From Pomphorhynchus laevis (taxonomy: Eukaryota > Acanthocephala > Palaeacanthocephala > Echinorhynchida > Pomphorhynchidae): 64,000 nt of DNA. Position numbers and translations under genes: made by a program. How positions within the stretch are numbered: position 1 is the first letter of the stretch; each line of letters starts with the position of its first letter. Positions 1 to 12,412 of the stretch are shown in pieces. Location of the stretch: the NCBI GenBank assembly GCA_012934845.2, contig WNNJ02002155.1:40830-104829 (forward strand), given 5' to 3'. The notes under the pieces were generated by a model. It had not been told where the DNA came from. It ran no database searches and worked only from the letters and a program-made list of their open reading frames with translations.

Positions 1-1027
1 ATCTTTTCAATATTTTTCTGAGAGAGTTTACAAGCTCTTATAAGAAGAGAATTCTATTTAATTCGATAAAATATTTAGATTCCGAAATCCGGGTTTCTTT
101 CAGCTCTCCAGATCTGGCAGCATCGTACCTAGAATTTTTCGAAACACACCTAAAAGAATTTGGGTCAACTACTTACAGGCCTATTCAGGCGACTCTGAAA
201 ATTAATAATTTTCCGCTTTTCGCAACGGAGGAAGATATCATTGCTCTCACATCTGAGTTCAAAATTCATATAATATTCGCCCAATCCTGGGCAAGAAAGG
301 CCAGGCTATACCAATAGCATTATGTTCTACCGCAGTCGATCAGGCGGAATGTCTGGCTAAAAGCAAATGTAACCCCTTTCTGGGGTACAATCTTTCTTTC
401 AATATCGTAAATGCTGGTGACTTAACATACCCCCATTGCAATGGGTGCCACCTCTGGGGGCACTGGTCCTCGAACTGTACTAGGCCCCATACGTGTGGGG
501 TTTGCAGCTCTTCCGAAGTCCATGAGGGGAAATGTTCTCTCCCCCCTCTGTGTTCCAATTGTGGTGGTCAGCACCCGGCCTGGTCTAGAAGATGTCCTAT
601 CTTCAAAGAATACAAATTAAGGCATTGTGGGGCACCGGTCAAACCGGCCCACTTTGCCGCTGCCAGCTTATCCAATTCAAACGGTTATGGTATGTCGGAC
701 ACCGACATTTTCAAAATTGTTGACGCAAGACTACAGATATATAAAGACGAGATTCGAGCCTTAACGAACCATCTGATAGATAAATTCGAGGAGTCTCGTT
801 CTCCTCCATCGACGATTCTTACCTCTTCAAAGAGAGCCCCCCCCCGTTCTAAGAAGAGATCATCTTCTAAACAAAAGTTGGCTTCCTTGAAGTTGGCAAA
901 GAAAGATGATATATGTTGGGAGTTGTTGGCCTCAAAGGGAGATGAAGATAATGCCGGTGGGCAAGTGTCTTCTCCTGGTAGGGCTGGGAGTGAGAAGGGC
1001 AACTTTCTCTCTCCTAGTTTCTGCTAG
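1..1027 (+). pseudogene. LINE A1 ORF1 (gag-like nucleic-acid-binding protein), partial
   Basis: ORF1 proteins coat LINE RNA and help deliver it to the target. The frame that enters at base 1 reads a segment shared with copy A3 (Phe-Leu-Arg-Glu/Asp-Phe, Ile-Gln-Ala-Thr/Ser-Leu-Lys-Ile-Asn-Asn). Near base 270 the homology moves to another frame, so there is one frameshift. From about 340 to 1027 one frame holds three knuckles: CNGCHLWGHWSSNC (a CX2CX4HX4C knuckle), then CGVC...H...C, then CSNCGGQHPAWSRRC. A Lys/Ser-rich tail follows, with a block starting MSDTDIF that is matched by MHDSDIT in A2 and MTNVEII in A3. It ends 34 bases before ORF2. Confidence 0.85.
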
Positions 1028-1061
1028 GAGGTAGGCATCCCACTCCAGCTGTCGTAACATA

Positions 1062-3520
1062 ATGCAAAGTAGTCAAGAGCCTTTTTCACTGAATATACTT
1101 CAGTGGAATTCGGGAGGTGCTTCTGCCCTTAGCCTTCTATCTGGTAGAGATGCGGATGTTATAGTCCTTCAGGAGACGCGGTCTATCCGTATCCCCCAGG
1201 ACATTACTCGATTTATCCCCAAGCATATTTACACCCACTTCACTCCGTACATAACCCCTCCTCACGCCTCTTCATCTCAAGGTCTTTTAACCCTAGTTAA
1301 ATGCTCCTTAAGATCATCCCTTCTTTTAAACTATTCTTGTCCAGCCCTGTCTTGTTTAGCTGTTTCACTTTGTAAGAATGGTAAACGTATCAGCATAGCC
1401 AATATCTATATTAGGCCAGGGGAAATTCACAAGAACCGTGATCTCCTGGACCGTATTTTGGGTAGTGGCTATGACATGTTACTCGGTGACTTCAACGACA
1501 GAACTGGTCGTTGGATTAATGCAGCACTCCGCAGAGCCAGGAACGATTACCTTATTCACAAACCACCGTCCCCAAATTTTCATTGCTCAACAACTAATTC
1601 TCTTCTCGACATATTACTGCTTCATAAGATGTGGTTGTTGAAACCCATCTGTACTGTGCAGTCGCGCCAAAAACAGACCATCTCTCATGACCTAATTCGT
1701 TGGCGGATAGAGGAAGATACGTTGCTTAGAAGGAGGTTTCACTTTGATCCCATTAGAGTGGCTTTCTTTCAGGCGGCTATCCAACTCTTCCCCAGAATTA
1801 GTAATGAGAATTTGACCGAATTTAATTCCTTCATCTCCTCGCAAGCTACCGCGTTTCTTTCGACTACCTATATAGGTCATATTTACAATCCCACTCCAAC
1901 AAAACTCAAGGTTTTGGCTAAAATGCTACGTCTTCCCAATGTCTCTGTTTCCGCCAGGCAGGCCATCTCGAATGAATACTGGAGCACTAGATATAGGTTC
2001 CAGCTGAGCAGGGATAAGGCGAACATCGCTCACCTTAACCCTTCTCAGTCTTCCTTCTGGAAGATATTCAAGAAGGAGAAGTTTGTCTGTTGGAAGGATA
2101 GAGCTTTGGGTTGGATTGGTAGTATAGGCCTTGATAATGTTTTGAAGGAGTCACTATCCCTACATAATTATGGAGCCACTCAATCTCCCCAACCAATCCC
2201 GCCTTGGGGTGACTTCAGGAGCAGGGACTTATCTGTTACAGATATCCTTAACTCCTGGGGGCCACTTCCGGGCACCTCTAAATCCGTCGCTCCACTATCT
2301 TCTCGAGTCTGTCAGCTTTTGACAGCCGATCAAAGAAGAGAAGTGGCCGTCACAATGCTTTTAGCCTCACCATCCGATGTAGCCGGCATCAATATTAGTC
2401 GTAGAATTTTCTTACCAAAGCATAGTCCGGTTTCATGTCCCAAAGATCTGCGTCCCATTTCGATTCAAAACTCCCTCATCTCCATCTACGAAAAAGCGCT
2501 TGCGCGTAGAATCCGCGACCATTTAAGTAGGCGTAATTTGATCCCACCGAGTTTTCACGGGTTTGTCAAGGGACGCTCGGTTCATTCAGCAATAGGTGAA
2601 GTGCATCAGTTTTGTAGGGATAATAGCCATCAACTAGCTGTGGCTGTTTTCCTTGACTTTTCTGCTGCATTTGACCGCATTTCCATTCCCTTTGTTATCT
2701 CCTCTCTCAGGTCCCTCGGGTTTCTGCGAGAATTGTTAACAGGGTGGAGATATTACTGTTTACCAAGAGGTTCTACTATGAAGACGACCCTGATGCGTGT
2801 CAGTTCTACCCTATTACAGGTGTGCCCCAAGGATCCCCACTTTATCCTATCTTATTTCTTGCTGCCTCCATTGTACTATTCAAGAATTTTAAACGTGATC
2901 AACATCTAGTGGTATACGCTGATGATACCACGGCCCTGTTCTCTGGACGCAGGTGCAAAGATGTCGCTTCGGACATCAGCCGTTTCTTTTTAAGATTAAC
3001 AGACCAGCTGACCCTATCCAATCTTATTTTAAATTCATCCAAATCGCAGGTAGTTGTCTTTCATGGCACCCCTGCGACAAAGAAAAAATTAAAGAGACTA
3101 GCACTCTCAGCTCTATCTTCTATATTGACTAATCAACCACTCCCTACCTTCACAAGTCGAGTAAAATACCTGGGGTTCACTGTTACGGTGAACTGGTCGG
3201 CGAAAGCTGACCTGGATAGACTTAAACGTATCCTGAAGAAAGCTAGGTGGGCCCTGAAACGGGCTCAGCATCTGTCGTTGAATGGGAAAACCCAAGTGCG
3301 CCTCTGGGGTACTTGGGCTATCTCGGGATTAGTCTTCTTTTCGAGAGGACGTCCTCCAGAGCAAAGACTAAGGTTTCTCAAGCTCCTCATCTCGCGATTA
3401 CCGCGCATAGTCCGCCTAGATTGGATTCTTCGGGGGTGATAGACCCCGGGTGGTTCAGTCGAAGAGCGGCGTGTTGGATTAGCTGGAGGGCTCAGATCCC
3501 GCTGGACCTGAGGCCGTAGA
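1062..3520 (+). pseudogene. LINE A1 ORF2: AP endonuclease plus reverse transcriptase
   Basis: ORF2 makes the nick and copies the RNA at the target (target-primed reverse transcription). Endonuclease landmarks in order are LQWNSGG, VIVLQET, NIYIRPG, LLGDFNDRTGRW, LLDILLLH and SHDLIRW. The reverse transcriptase follows with LRPISIQNSL, GFVKGRS, VFLDFSAAFDRI, GVPQGSP and VVYADDT. The frame breaks by one lost base near 2721, where A4 reads GGGTTGCC and A1 GGGTTTC. It breaks again in a G run near 3436, after which a third frame gives the C-terminus GWFSRRAACWISWRAQIPLDL. Otherwise it is open, so this copy died recently. The start is the ATG at the same place relative to the endonuclease in A1, A2 and A4. 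Confidence 0.9.
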
Positions 3521-3630
3521 ATAAATAGAAGATTGAATGATTATCGAATTTATATTATTTTTGTCTTCTTGCATGTTTTGTTCTGTGTAACACGTTTTTT
3601 ATCGGTTACAAGTTTTGTTTAAGAAAATCC

Positions 3631-3654
3631 TTATCTTATCTTATCTTATTTATC
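3631..3654 (+). repeat. TTATC tail of LINE A1
   Basis: Three TTATC units followed by degenerate ones end the A1 3' untranslated region. A simple-repeat tail of this kind is what target-primed LINEs leave. LINE A2 begins immediately after it. Confidence 0.8.
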
Positions 3655-3748
3655 TTTTTTTATTATATCCACAAAAAATGTGCAGTAAAGTAACATCGAA
3701 GCGATCAAAGCATTCAATGAAATCAACTTAAAAAACAGCGAATAAAAC

Positions 3749-4814
3749 ATGCAGTCGGAGCCTTCAAAGGTTACAATTTCCAACGAATATTTTCACAATT
3801 TACAAGGAGAGAATATGGTGAGTTTTGATACTTCTACAACGATAACTCCAACTTCTGAGGTCAGTAACGTTTTTTGTTTATCAAATGATAGGGAGGAACT
3901 TTCCACCATCCCGAAAATGAAGAACTTAATCATCATTAAGCCTACGAAACCTATAGCTAAAGATCAATTATACAACATTTTTTACGAGATTTTGCTAAAA
4001 TTTACAAGAACAGAGTTTTTTTAACAAAGTAAAACTTTTTTCAGGGGAGATTAAAATCTTCTTTGTATCTTCAGACCTACTAACTACTTATTCTGACTTC
4101 TTAAATAATCTCAAAGAACAAGGAGATATAATTATTAAGCCTATTATGGCGTCATTAAAAATAAATAACCTTCCTTGCTCGTTAGAAGACGAAGATAAAA
4201 AAGTACTTATGGACAGATTCCAGGTTTCCAATCTACGACAATTACTGGGTAGGGATGGTAACCCTATACAGGTAGAATTCTATTCCGCCTCTGTCGACAG
4301 AGCGGAAATTCTATCTAAATCAGCATCAAACCCTTTCATGGGATTTAATCTACACTTTTCGATTGTGGACATTGACGAGTTCACCTACCCCCACTGCAGA
4401 TGGTGTCACAAATCGGGGCACTGGGCCTCCAGCTGCAGTGGGACACCCACATGTGGTTCGTGTGGATTCGCCACATGTTCTTCCCTTTCTTCCAACGACT
4501 CCTGCAAGGCCATTCCATCGTGTGCAAACTGCGGAGGAAGCCATCCGGCTTGGCGCAGGTCCTGCCTCAAGTTTAAGGCGTACAAAGCTCAATTTATTCA
4601 ACCGTCCAAAACAAAAACATCCTCCTCCTATTCAAACATCCCAGGTCCATAGCGGATGCACGATTCTGATATCACTAAATTAATGGACCTAAAAATAGAA
4701 GCATCACACAAGAGGCTAGAAAATTTCATCCTGATGGCCATTGGGGCCGTTTACACGAATCCTACAGTGCCAGCACCACCGATTATTCCTATATCGAAGA
4801 AAAGGGGAGGCTAG
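3749..4814 (+). pseudogene. LINE A2 ORF1 (gag-like, three zinc knuckles)
   Basis: The only copy here showing the ORF1 N-terminus, MQSEPSKVTISNEYF, at 3749. A T-run near 4015 shifts the frame; the protein then continues through SLKINNLPC to the knuckles CRWCHKSGHWASSC, CGSCGFATC... and CANCGGSHPAWRRSC (about 4398-4565). An in-frame TAG at 4650-4652 precedes the tail block MHDSDITKL, which in A1 is read through in the same frame. The reading then stops at 4814. So there is one frameshift and at least one premature stop. Confidence 0.85.
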
Positions 4815-4991
4815 GCCCATCCCGTTCCCCTAAATCAAGATCGGGAAGCTCCTCAAGAGCAAGAAAGGGGGAAATGAAGATATTGCCCAGGGGCAAGTAC
4901 CAACCCCTGATGGGGCTAGTGGAGGGAATAAAACCTTCCTGCACCTAACTCTGTCTAGGTAGGCAATCCCCCATCCAACTAATCCATCACA

Positions 4992-7452
4992 ATGCAGAGA
5001 ACCCGTGAGCCTTTTTCACAGAATGTCCTTCAATGGAATTCGGGAGGTGCTTCTGCTCTTAGACTTTTATCTGGTAGAGATGCAGATGTTATAGTGCTTC
5101 AGGAGACGCGGTATATCCGTCTCCCCAGGGCATTACTCGAGTTATCCCAAAGCATGTCAGTTCCCACTATATTCCGTACGTAACCCCACCTCACTCCTCT
5201 TCTTCTCAAGGACTGTTGACCTTAGTTAAGTGCTCCTTAAGATCTTCCCTCCTATTTAACTACTCGTGTCCAGCCCTGTCTTGTTTGGTAGTTTCACTCT
5301 GTAAGAACGGTAAACGCCTCAGTCTAGCCAATGTCTACATACGTCCTGGGGAGATTCGCAAGAACTGTGACCTCCTGGATAGTATTATTGATAGCGGCTA
5401 TGACATGATACTTGGAGACTTCAACGACAGAACTGGTCGTTGGATCAACTCATCACTTCGCAGAGCCAGAAACGATTACCTTATTCACAAACCACCGGTA
5501 CCCACATTTCATTGCACATCAACAAATTCAATCCTCGACATTCTACTGCTTCACCTGAGGTGGTTGCTTAAACCCCTCTGTACGGAGCAATCGCGCCAAC
5601 AATTATTCACATCTCATGACCTAATTCGTTGGAGAATTGAAGAGGATACGTTACTTAGAAGGAAGTTTAACTTTGATCCGATCAGAGTGGCCCTCTTTCA
5701 GGCGGCTATCCAACTTTTTCCCCGAATAGGAAATGAGAGTCTTACCGAATTTAATACCTATCTCTCTTCGCGAGCTGCCGCGATTTTATCGACTACCTAT
5801 AAAGGTCGCTTATACAATCTCACTCCGACAAACTCAAGGTCCTAGCTAAATTGCTGAACCTTCCTAATATCTCTGTTTCCGCCAGACAGGCTCTCTCGAA
5901 TGAATACTGGAGCACTAGATATAGGTTCCAGCTGAGTATGGATAGGACGAGTATTGCTCGACTTAATCCTTCTCAGTCTTCCTTTTGGAAGATTTTCAAG
6001 AAGTAGAAATTTGTTTGCTGGAAGGATAGGGCATTGGGTTGGATAGGGAATGTAGGCCTTGATAAAGTTTTGGAAGAGTCACTAGCCTACACAACTATGG
6101 AGCCACTCAATCACCCCAACCAATCCCGCCTTCGTGTAACTTCAGGAGTAGGGATCTATCTGTTACGGATATCCTTAACTCCTGGGGTCTACACCCGGTC
6201 ACCTTCAAATCCGTCGCTCCACTTTCTTCTCAGGTCTGTCAGCTTTTGACAGCTGATCAGAGAAAAGAGGTGGCCGTAACAATGCTCTTAGCCTCTCCAT
6301 CCGATGAGGCAGTCATCAATGTTAGTAAGCGTGTTTTTATTCCTAAGAAAAATCCTGCTCATGCCCTAAAGATCTGCGACCCATTTCGATTCAAAACGCC
6401 CTCGTGTCGATTTACAAAAAAGCGCTTGCCCGTAAAATCCGCGTCCATCTGAGTAGGCATAATTTAATCCCACCTGGTTTCCATGGGTTCGTTAAAGGTC
6501 GCTCGGTTCATTCAGCAGTTGGTGAGGTGCAGCAGTTTTGTCAAGAGAATAGCAATCAACTCGTTGTGGCTGTTTTCCTTGATTTATCTGCCGCATTTGA
6601 CCGTATCTCCATTTCCTTTGTGATCTCTACTCTCAGGTCCCTAGGGTTGCCTGCGAGAATTGTGAACAGAGTGGAGATTCTGCTGTATACCAAGCGATTT
6701 TAATATCAAGACGACCCTGATGCGCGTCAGTTCTACCCTATTACGGGTGTGCCTCAAGGTTCTCCACTTTCTCCAATCTTGTATCTTGCTGCCTCCATTA
6801 ACTTATTCAAAATAGTTAAACGCGAACAACGTCTAGTGGTGTATGCTGATGACACCACAGCCCTGTTCTCTGGGCACAGGTGCAAAGACGTAGTTTCTGA
6901 CATCAGCCGTTTCTTTTAAAGATTAAAAGACCAGCTACCCAAATCTAATCTTATTCTAAACTCCGCTAAATCGCAGATGGTCGTCTTTCATGGCACCCCT
7001 GCTACAAAGCAAAAACTTAAGAGATTAGCACTCTCTGCGCTCTCCTCCATATTTGCCTCTGAACCACTCCCTACCTTCACAAGTCGAATAATATACCACG
7101 GGTTCACCGTTACGGTGAATTGGTCGGCGAAAGCAGACCTGGATAGACTTAAACGTATCTTGAAGAAAGCTAGGTGGGCCCTGAAACGGGCTCAGCATCT
7201 GTCGTTGAAAGGGAAAACCCAGGTGCGCCTTTGGGGCACCTGGGCTATCTCGGGATTAGTCTTCTTTTCGAGAGGACGTCCCCCAGAGCAAAGGCTAAGG
7301 TTTCTTAAGCTCCTCGTCTCTCGTTTACCCAGCATAGTCCGCGCCGATTGGATTCTTCGGGGGGGGGGTGAAAGACCCCGGGTGGTTCAGTCGGAAGGCG
7401 GCGTGTTGGATCAGGTTGGGGGGGGCTTAGATCCCCTTGGATTTGAGCCCAT
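4992..7452 (+). pseudogene. LINE A2 ORF2: AP endonuclease plus reverse transcriptase
   Basis: Starts MQRTREPFSQNVLQWNSGG, the same landmark start as A1 and A4. The endonuclease is spread over two frames (to 5183, then 5216-5845, with LGDFNDRTGRW and SHDLIRW visible). The reverse transcriptase appears in 6404-6703 (GFVKGRSVHSA, VFLDLSAAFDRI), then PITGVPQGSP and VVYADDT near 6740-6860, and 6977 onwards (VVFHGTPATK to WILRGG). Many frameshifts and in-frame stops, for example TAG at 6004, show a dead copy. The 3' end again moves frame in a G run near 7360. Confidence 0.87.
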
Positions 7453-7571
7453 GAAGAAAGGGAAGACTGCAAGAAAGAAATGGACTGTGGTTTCCGTCTT
7501 TAACTGACACTTGCCTGACTGTTATTACTTTTTGTTTCATTTATATTTTGTGATTTAATAAAATCTTTATT

Positions 7572-8690
7572 ATTCAATGAAATCGGATTTTCCAGAGCGG
7601 AAAAGGAAGTAAGTGGAGTTTTTCTTTAAATTTGATACATAGCACGGAGAGTGAACTAACTTTTGTAGCAAAACAGGTCAATCTTGTGACCTTGAGACTC
7701 TTCGCACCATAAGAAAGGAAGAACTTATTCGACAAGTTCCTGAGAGACTTCACAGAACTTCACAAACAAAGGATAATATTTAATTCTATTAAATACTTTG
7801 AGGCTGAAGTTCGAATATCCTTTTGTACATCTGACATTTATATTGCTTACATGGAATATTTCAAGAGGAATTTTTCCGATTTTGGTTCGATATCATTCAA
7901 ACCGATCCAGGCATCACTAAAGATAAACAATATTCCGGCCTTTCTCATAGATAACGATATAAAGGCGCTTGAAAAACAATACAAGGTGCCAAATCTACAT
8001 TTTATCAAAGATAGGAATGACCTTCTTATTCCCGTGACCTTTTGATCTACTTCTTTGAACCACGCCGAATGCCTAGCGAATTCAACATGCAACCCCTTTC
8101 TGGGGCACAACCTCTCATTCACAGTTATAGATATTGACTCTCTTACATACCCCAATTGTAACAGCTGCAACCAATGGGGCACTGAGCCTCTAAATAAAAT
8201 CTTTCCAAAACTTGTGGCGTTTGTGGTTCTTCTAAAGAGCATCATGGAAAATGCGACAAAACTCCACGTTATTCTAACTGTGGTGGAGAACACCCATCAT
8301 AATTACGTAAATTCAGTATCATTCAACACTACAAGAAGCAGAACTGCCGATCAACATCTATTCAATCCAACTTCGCCGAAGCTTGATCAGCCAACATTAG
8401 TACAATTGAGAATAGGATGACTAATGTAGAAATTATCCAATTAACAGATGCCAGGCATCAGGCAAACCATAGCGAGATGCAATCCCTAATTCAACATCTA
8501 ATTTCTAAAATTGATGAGTTACGTATTCCTGCGATTACTACTAAGACTTATGCGAAAAAAGCTCCCTACTCGAAGAAGAATGCCTTTATGCAAAGTCTCA
8601 TTTCCCTAAAATTGACCAAGAAGGACAAGTTTTGGGAAATTGCGGTCACCCCGGCGGGAAATGAAGGTAATGCCTGTGGAAGATAATGCT
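7572..8690 (+). mobile_element. LINE A3, 5' part only (ORF1), cut by LINE E
   Basis: Third tandem copy. It begins at the end of A2 and ends just after its ORF1; ORF2 is absent. Sequence of a different LINE (E) starts at the break, so E most likely landed here and the remainder of A3 was lost or lies elsewhere. Confidence 0.8.
7713..8686 (+). pseudogene. LINE A3 ORF1 remnant
   Basis: From about 7713 the frame reads LFDKFLRDFTELHKQR and runs to IPVTF at 8045, colinear with A1. After a stop the frame resumes at 8055 with HAECLANSTCNPFLGHNL and a first knuckle CNSCNQWG, which then loses its His and last Cys to a frameshift. The tail block from MTNVEIIQL (8417) to 8686 is open and aligns with 692-1027 of A1. 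Confidence 0.8.
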
Positions 8691-10700
8691 CAATAGGGAT
8701 GAGCGATCATTGCGTACTGTCCTTTTTATTTAAATGTGCCCACAATGTAAGGTCGGTCAGTCCCCTGCAAGAGTAAGCCTCTAAATTTCGGAAAGGCTGA
8801 TTTCGACGCAATTATCTACAGATTAAAACTGGTTATATGGCCAGATCCGTATATATGCGGAATTGACGAGGCTTGGAATGTTTTTGAAAGCACACTCTAT
8901 AGCTTACTGATATCGCATTCTCCCAAGTTAAAAACACATATGGAAGTTTTTCCTTGGTTTGATGGACTTCTCCGGTATCACTCACGCGCACGTAAACATG
9001 TGTGAATTTCATTTCGTTGTAAACAACTATCTTATGAGTCTTCAAAACAAATTTCGAATAGATTTACCACTATCAAGAGGAAGAAGCGTGGTCAGTTTGA
9101 AGATAAGTTGAGTTCTATGGATGGCAAGGTTCTATTCTCTTACATTCGCAAAATCAGGGGCTAGAATATTCCATTAGTATTGTTGAAGGATGATTCTCAA
9201 AGCGAGATCACGAGAAATAGTATCATAACAAACTTATTTACCCATTAGTTCTCGTCGATGTTTTGCTCTTCGCCAACATAGTGTAGTTCTTAATCAGAAA
9301 AGGGTTCAGAAGCATTCGATCAATCTAATCTGTTGTTTTGTCCTGGCGATGTTTTGAAACTTCTCTGTAAACTAAAACCGAACACCGCTGCAGGTTCAGA
9401 CGGATTTCCCTCACTTTTATTGAGAAATATCGCCTAATGTACGAACTATCGTACATTTGCCTTGGCATGCATTACTTGTAAGTTGCTTGAAAAGCAAATA
9501 ATCAAAAACATATCTTCTGATTAGGAAAGCAACAATAAACTTCCTGACTCACAGAACGGTTTCAGACCAAATAGATCAACAATAAGTAACCTTTAGATTT
9601 CTTCCAACTCATGGCAGTCTTCATTAGATGGACGAGTTCAATCAAATATACTTTTAGTATGTCTCTCTCATGCTTTGGATTCAGTTCCGCGTGATCGTCT
9701 CATTCACAAACTAAGGTCACTTAATGTTTGTCCAATGTATGTAGCCTGTATCGCAAATTACTTAAGTTCACGCTCTTTCAGAGTACGTGTAGGTGCAGAT
9801 ATGTCCACCTCATTCGCGATTCGTTCTGGCGTTCCACAGGGTGCTGTTATCTCGCCACTTCTTTTTATTGTCTATATCAATAATCTTTCATCTGTAATTC
9901 GTTCTGATGTCGTTTTGTATGCTGACGATGTTAAAATATGGCGGCATATTAGAAATGGGCGGGACATAAGATCCTTTTAGATGATTTGACATGCCTAGAA
10001 AATGGACATTGGAAAATGGTTTGAGGGTAAACCCCTCTAAATGTGCGCACATGTCCATTGGTTCTTCACTAAACTCATCGTGTCAGATAGGTTAGATTCA
10101 GATAAGTCAAGTAAGTGAATTTAAGGATCTTGGTGTGATGATGACCAGTAGCTTAAAAACTAATGTCCACGCTAGATATATTTGTAATCGAAACTATCGT
10201 ATATTATGGATGGTCTTTAAGTATTTTGATCGGATAAGACCATCAATGTTCAAGCTACTATTTTGCTCATATATTCTACCCATCCTTGAATACGGTTTAC
10301 CTGTAACTTATCCACAGACCTTAAGGGATCTTGTGACATTGAGAACCTGTTACGTAAAGGGTCACGAATGATTCCGCATTTCTCCAATTTGAGATTTGCT
10401 GAACGTTTGATATTTCTACGTGCCGGCACATTGAAATATTGCAGATCGGCCATTGGTTTATAATATACAGTCAAAATTGTTTTCGATGGCTTTTTGGGTC
10501 TATTTAGCTTACTATCCGTTAATGATAGACGAGAAACTCGTGGGTATGTGTGAAAATTAATAAAGCCAACTACAAGAATTCCTGTTCACCATCGATTTGC
10601 AACCAGGGTAATTAACGGGTGGAATCACTCAAGTGCATGAATATCTCTCGTATTGTATCTAGTGATAAAATCAAGAAAATCATCGAAGCCGAGATAAAGA
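8691..10700 (+). pseudogene. LINE E: decayed CR1/Jockey-like reverse transcriptase fragment
   Basis: A 5'-truncated LINE of another family. About 8800-9100 encodes the linker upstream of the reverse transcriptase (DEAWNVFESTLYSLL, EVFPWFDGLLRYHSRARKH). The polymerase follows in pieces: LKPNTAAGSDGFPS, LPDSQNGFRPNRS, then an open 101-codon stretch at 9675-9980 with LDSVPRDRLIHKL, SGVPQGAVISPLLF and VVLYADDVKIW. Downstream, the thumb region is too decayed to follow except in short runs up to about 10690. Stops and frameshifts throughout show an old copy. LINE B is a relative, not a copy. Confidence 0.75.
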
Positions 10701-12400
10701 ATTTGCGACTTATTTTTTATTGAATTCTTTATTTGTTGACGTTTTTAATCATGTTTTGTAATCGTTTTCTAATCATTTTAAATAGATCATTAATCCTTAT
10801 TAATCTTTAATCTCATTATTATTTGATTATAAACGGGTATTTATCGAATATCCGTTTCGTATAGATATCTTCATTTTCGATAATTTTTCTACGTTAGCGT
10901 TTACCAAAATAATTTTGAAATTAAATTATACCCGGAATAATATCCAAAATAGAAAAGGATAACGAACGCAGTAAGTAGACGATCAAAATAATTCTGGTTT
11001 TTAAACAATGCATATAAACTTTTAAGTTAAATATTTATCGATACCTTTATTACAGGCTCGCCATACTAGGCTACTACAAAAAAGAAACGTAAAGTAATAT
11101 TTTTTTTGAGATTATCGTTGTTCAGGAATTGCATCGTTGCCAGGAAGAAGGAGTTGTAGTAGAGTTAGGCAAAGTTTCGATAAAGTAAAATTTTTAATTT
11201 AATGATCAAATCAAATTCATTTCTTGATATAAAATAATGCAAACGAGTAGTCGTTTGTTAAGTAAGATTATGAAGTTAAAATTTATAATAAAATAAACTG
11301 AAAATGAATTAAACAATTTGAAATAAGTTTTACTTCTATGTAATTTATTACCAAGTAATAATATTTTTCTTAAACCGTTTATCAATCACAAAATAAAATA
11401 TGTGAGTAAATAAACCTACGAGGGGTTGATTACTATTAAAATATCATATAACTATTGGTTTTATCATATTTATATTTTTATTTCTATTACATAATTATTG
11501 AAACAAAGGAATCCATGTTGCCATTCGTTAATAACGGTTACTGGCATTATAATTTGCCAAGTCATTTTATTCAAGGTACTTTTAATAATCATAGGTATTG
11601 AAATAATGTAACGAATCATATTTTTTGGCTTATAAAAGTTCTCGTTAACTGATTATATATCACCAGGAAAGATAATATTCGACTAAGATATTCTTACAGG
11701 TAGAAGTTACTACATTTTATGCTTTTACATACTGTTTTATGTTGCTGTTAATGTCCACTTTAAAATCAAATATCATCTCAGATTAAGGTACATTTAATAT
11801 TATAATATTATGCTATATTATATATTTTGATATTATACTATATAATTAATATATAATACTATATAATTAATATATAATACTATATTATACTATATTATAA
11901 TAAACAAATTCATTTAATAATTTGAGTTATTAATTATAATTGTTCAAATCGTAAAACAGCGAAAGTCAAAGTGGTGATATATCTAACTCTATTGATTTCC
12001 ATCTGTATCCCATTGTAGCAGTAGCAGTGATACGCATGCAAACCAATAACTGTAATTATTAAGTCGTCAACTTAAACTTTTCTTGGAATATGTCAAGAAA
12101 AATTACTCTTCTCGATGAACAACCCGTATCATCTTTTATTTGCTACTCTAATTTTGTATAAACTTGATATTTTATGTGCCACGGAAATTAGTTCACAACT
12201 AATAAATAAATATTTTCTTAAAAAAACCTTAAAAAAGTTGAGAACTAAAGTAAATACAATTAACAGAAGTTTGATTACTAATAAACATACAATCTAAAGT
12301 AAATACAATACACATTTAAACCAAGCCTAGAAGAATTAGTAAATTGATATCCAGTTCCGAAACAATAGCGAAAATGATAAAAACAAGGCAGTAAAAAGAG
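10701..12400. other. AT-rich stretch without a supported gene
   Basis: No coding signal that I trust. An open run at 12115-12297 has low-complexity AT-driven composition and no recognisable motif. A 21-base tandem AT repeat sits at 11837-11900. The stretch may hold the end of LINE E and the 5' untranslated region of LINE B. Confidence 0.5.
11837..11900. repeat. AT-rich tandem repeat, about 3 x 21 bp
   Basis: The unit ACTATATAATTAATATATAA(T) occurs twice exactly and a third time in part. Confidence 0.8.
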
Positions 12401-12412
12401 AGTGTAAATGGT

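Larger units (their letters stand above)
1..3654 (+). mobile_element. LINE A1, zinc-knuckle-gag non-LTR retrotransposon, 5' end outside window
   Basis: This is the best-preserved of four copies of one LINE family in the window. It has an ORF1 with three zinc knuckles, a short spacer, an ORF2 with apurinic endonuclease then reverse transcriptase, and a 3' tail of TTATC repeats. The gag-type knuckles, the AP-type endonuclease and the absence of an RNase H domain place it in the broad R1/I/Jockey group; I cannot fix the clade by eye. The window opens inside ORF1, so the 5' end is missing. The next copy (A2) follows directly. Confidence 0.9.
3655..7571 (+). mobile_element. LINE A2, near full-length but broken copy
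   Basis: Second head-to-tail copy of the A family. It carries a 5' untranslated stretch, ORF1 from 3749, ORF2 from 4992 and a short AT-rich 3' end with AATAAA near 7557. It matches A1 closely across ORF2 but has more breaks, so it is older or was never functional. A3 starts right after it, near TTCAATGAAATC, a string also found at the A2 5' region (about 3713). Confidence 0.88.

Noticed and set aside
12115-12297. 60-codon open frame before LINE B
   Set aside because: AT-driven composition, no motif, no conserved neighbour.
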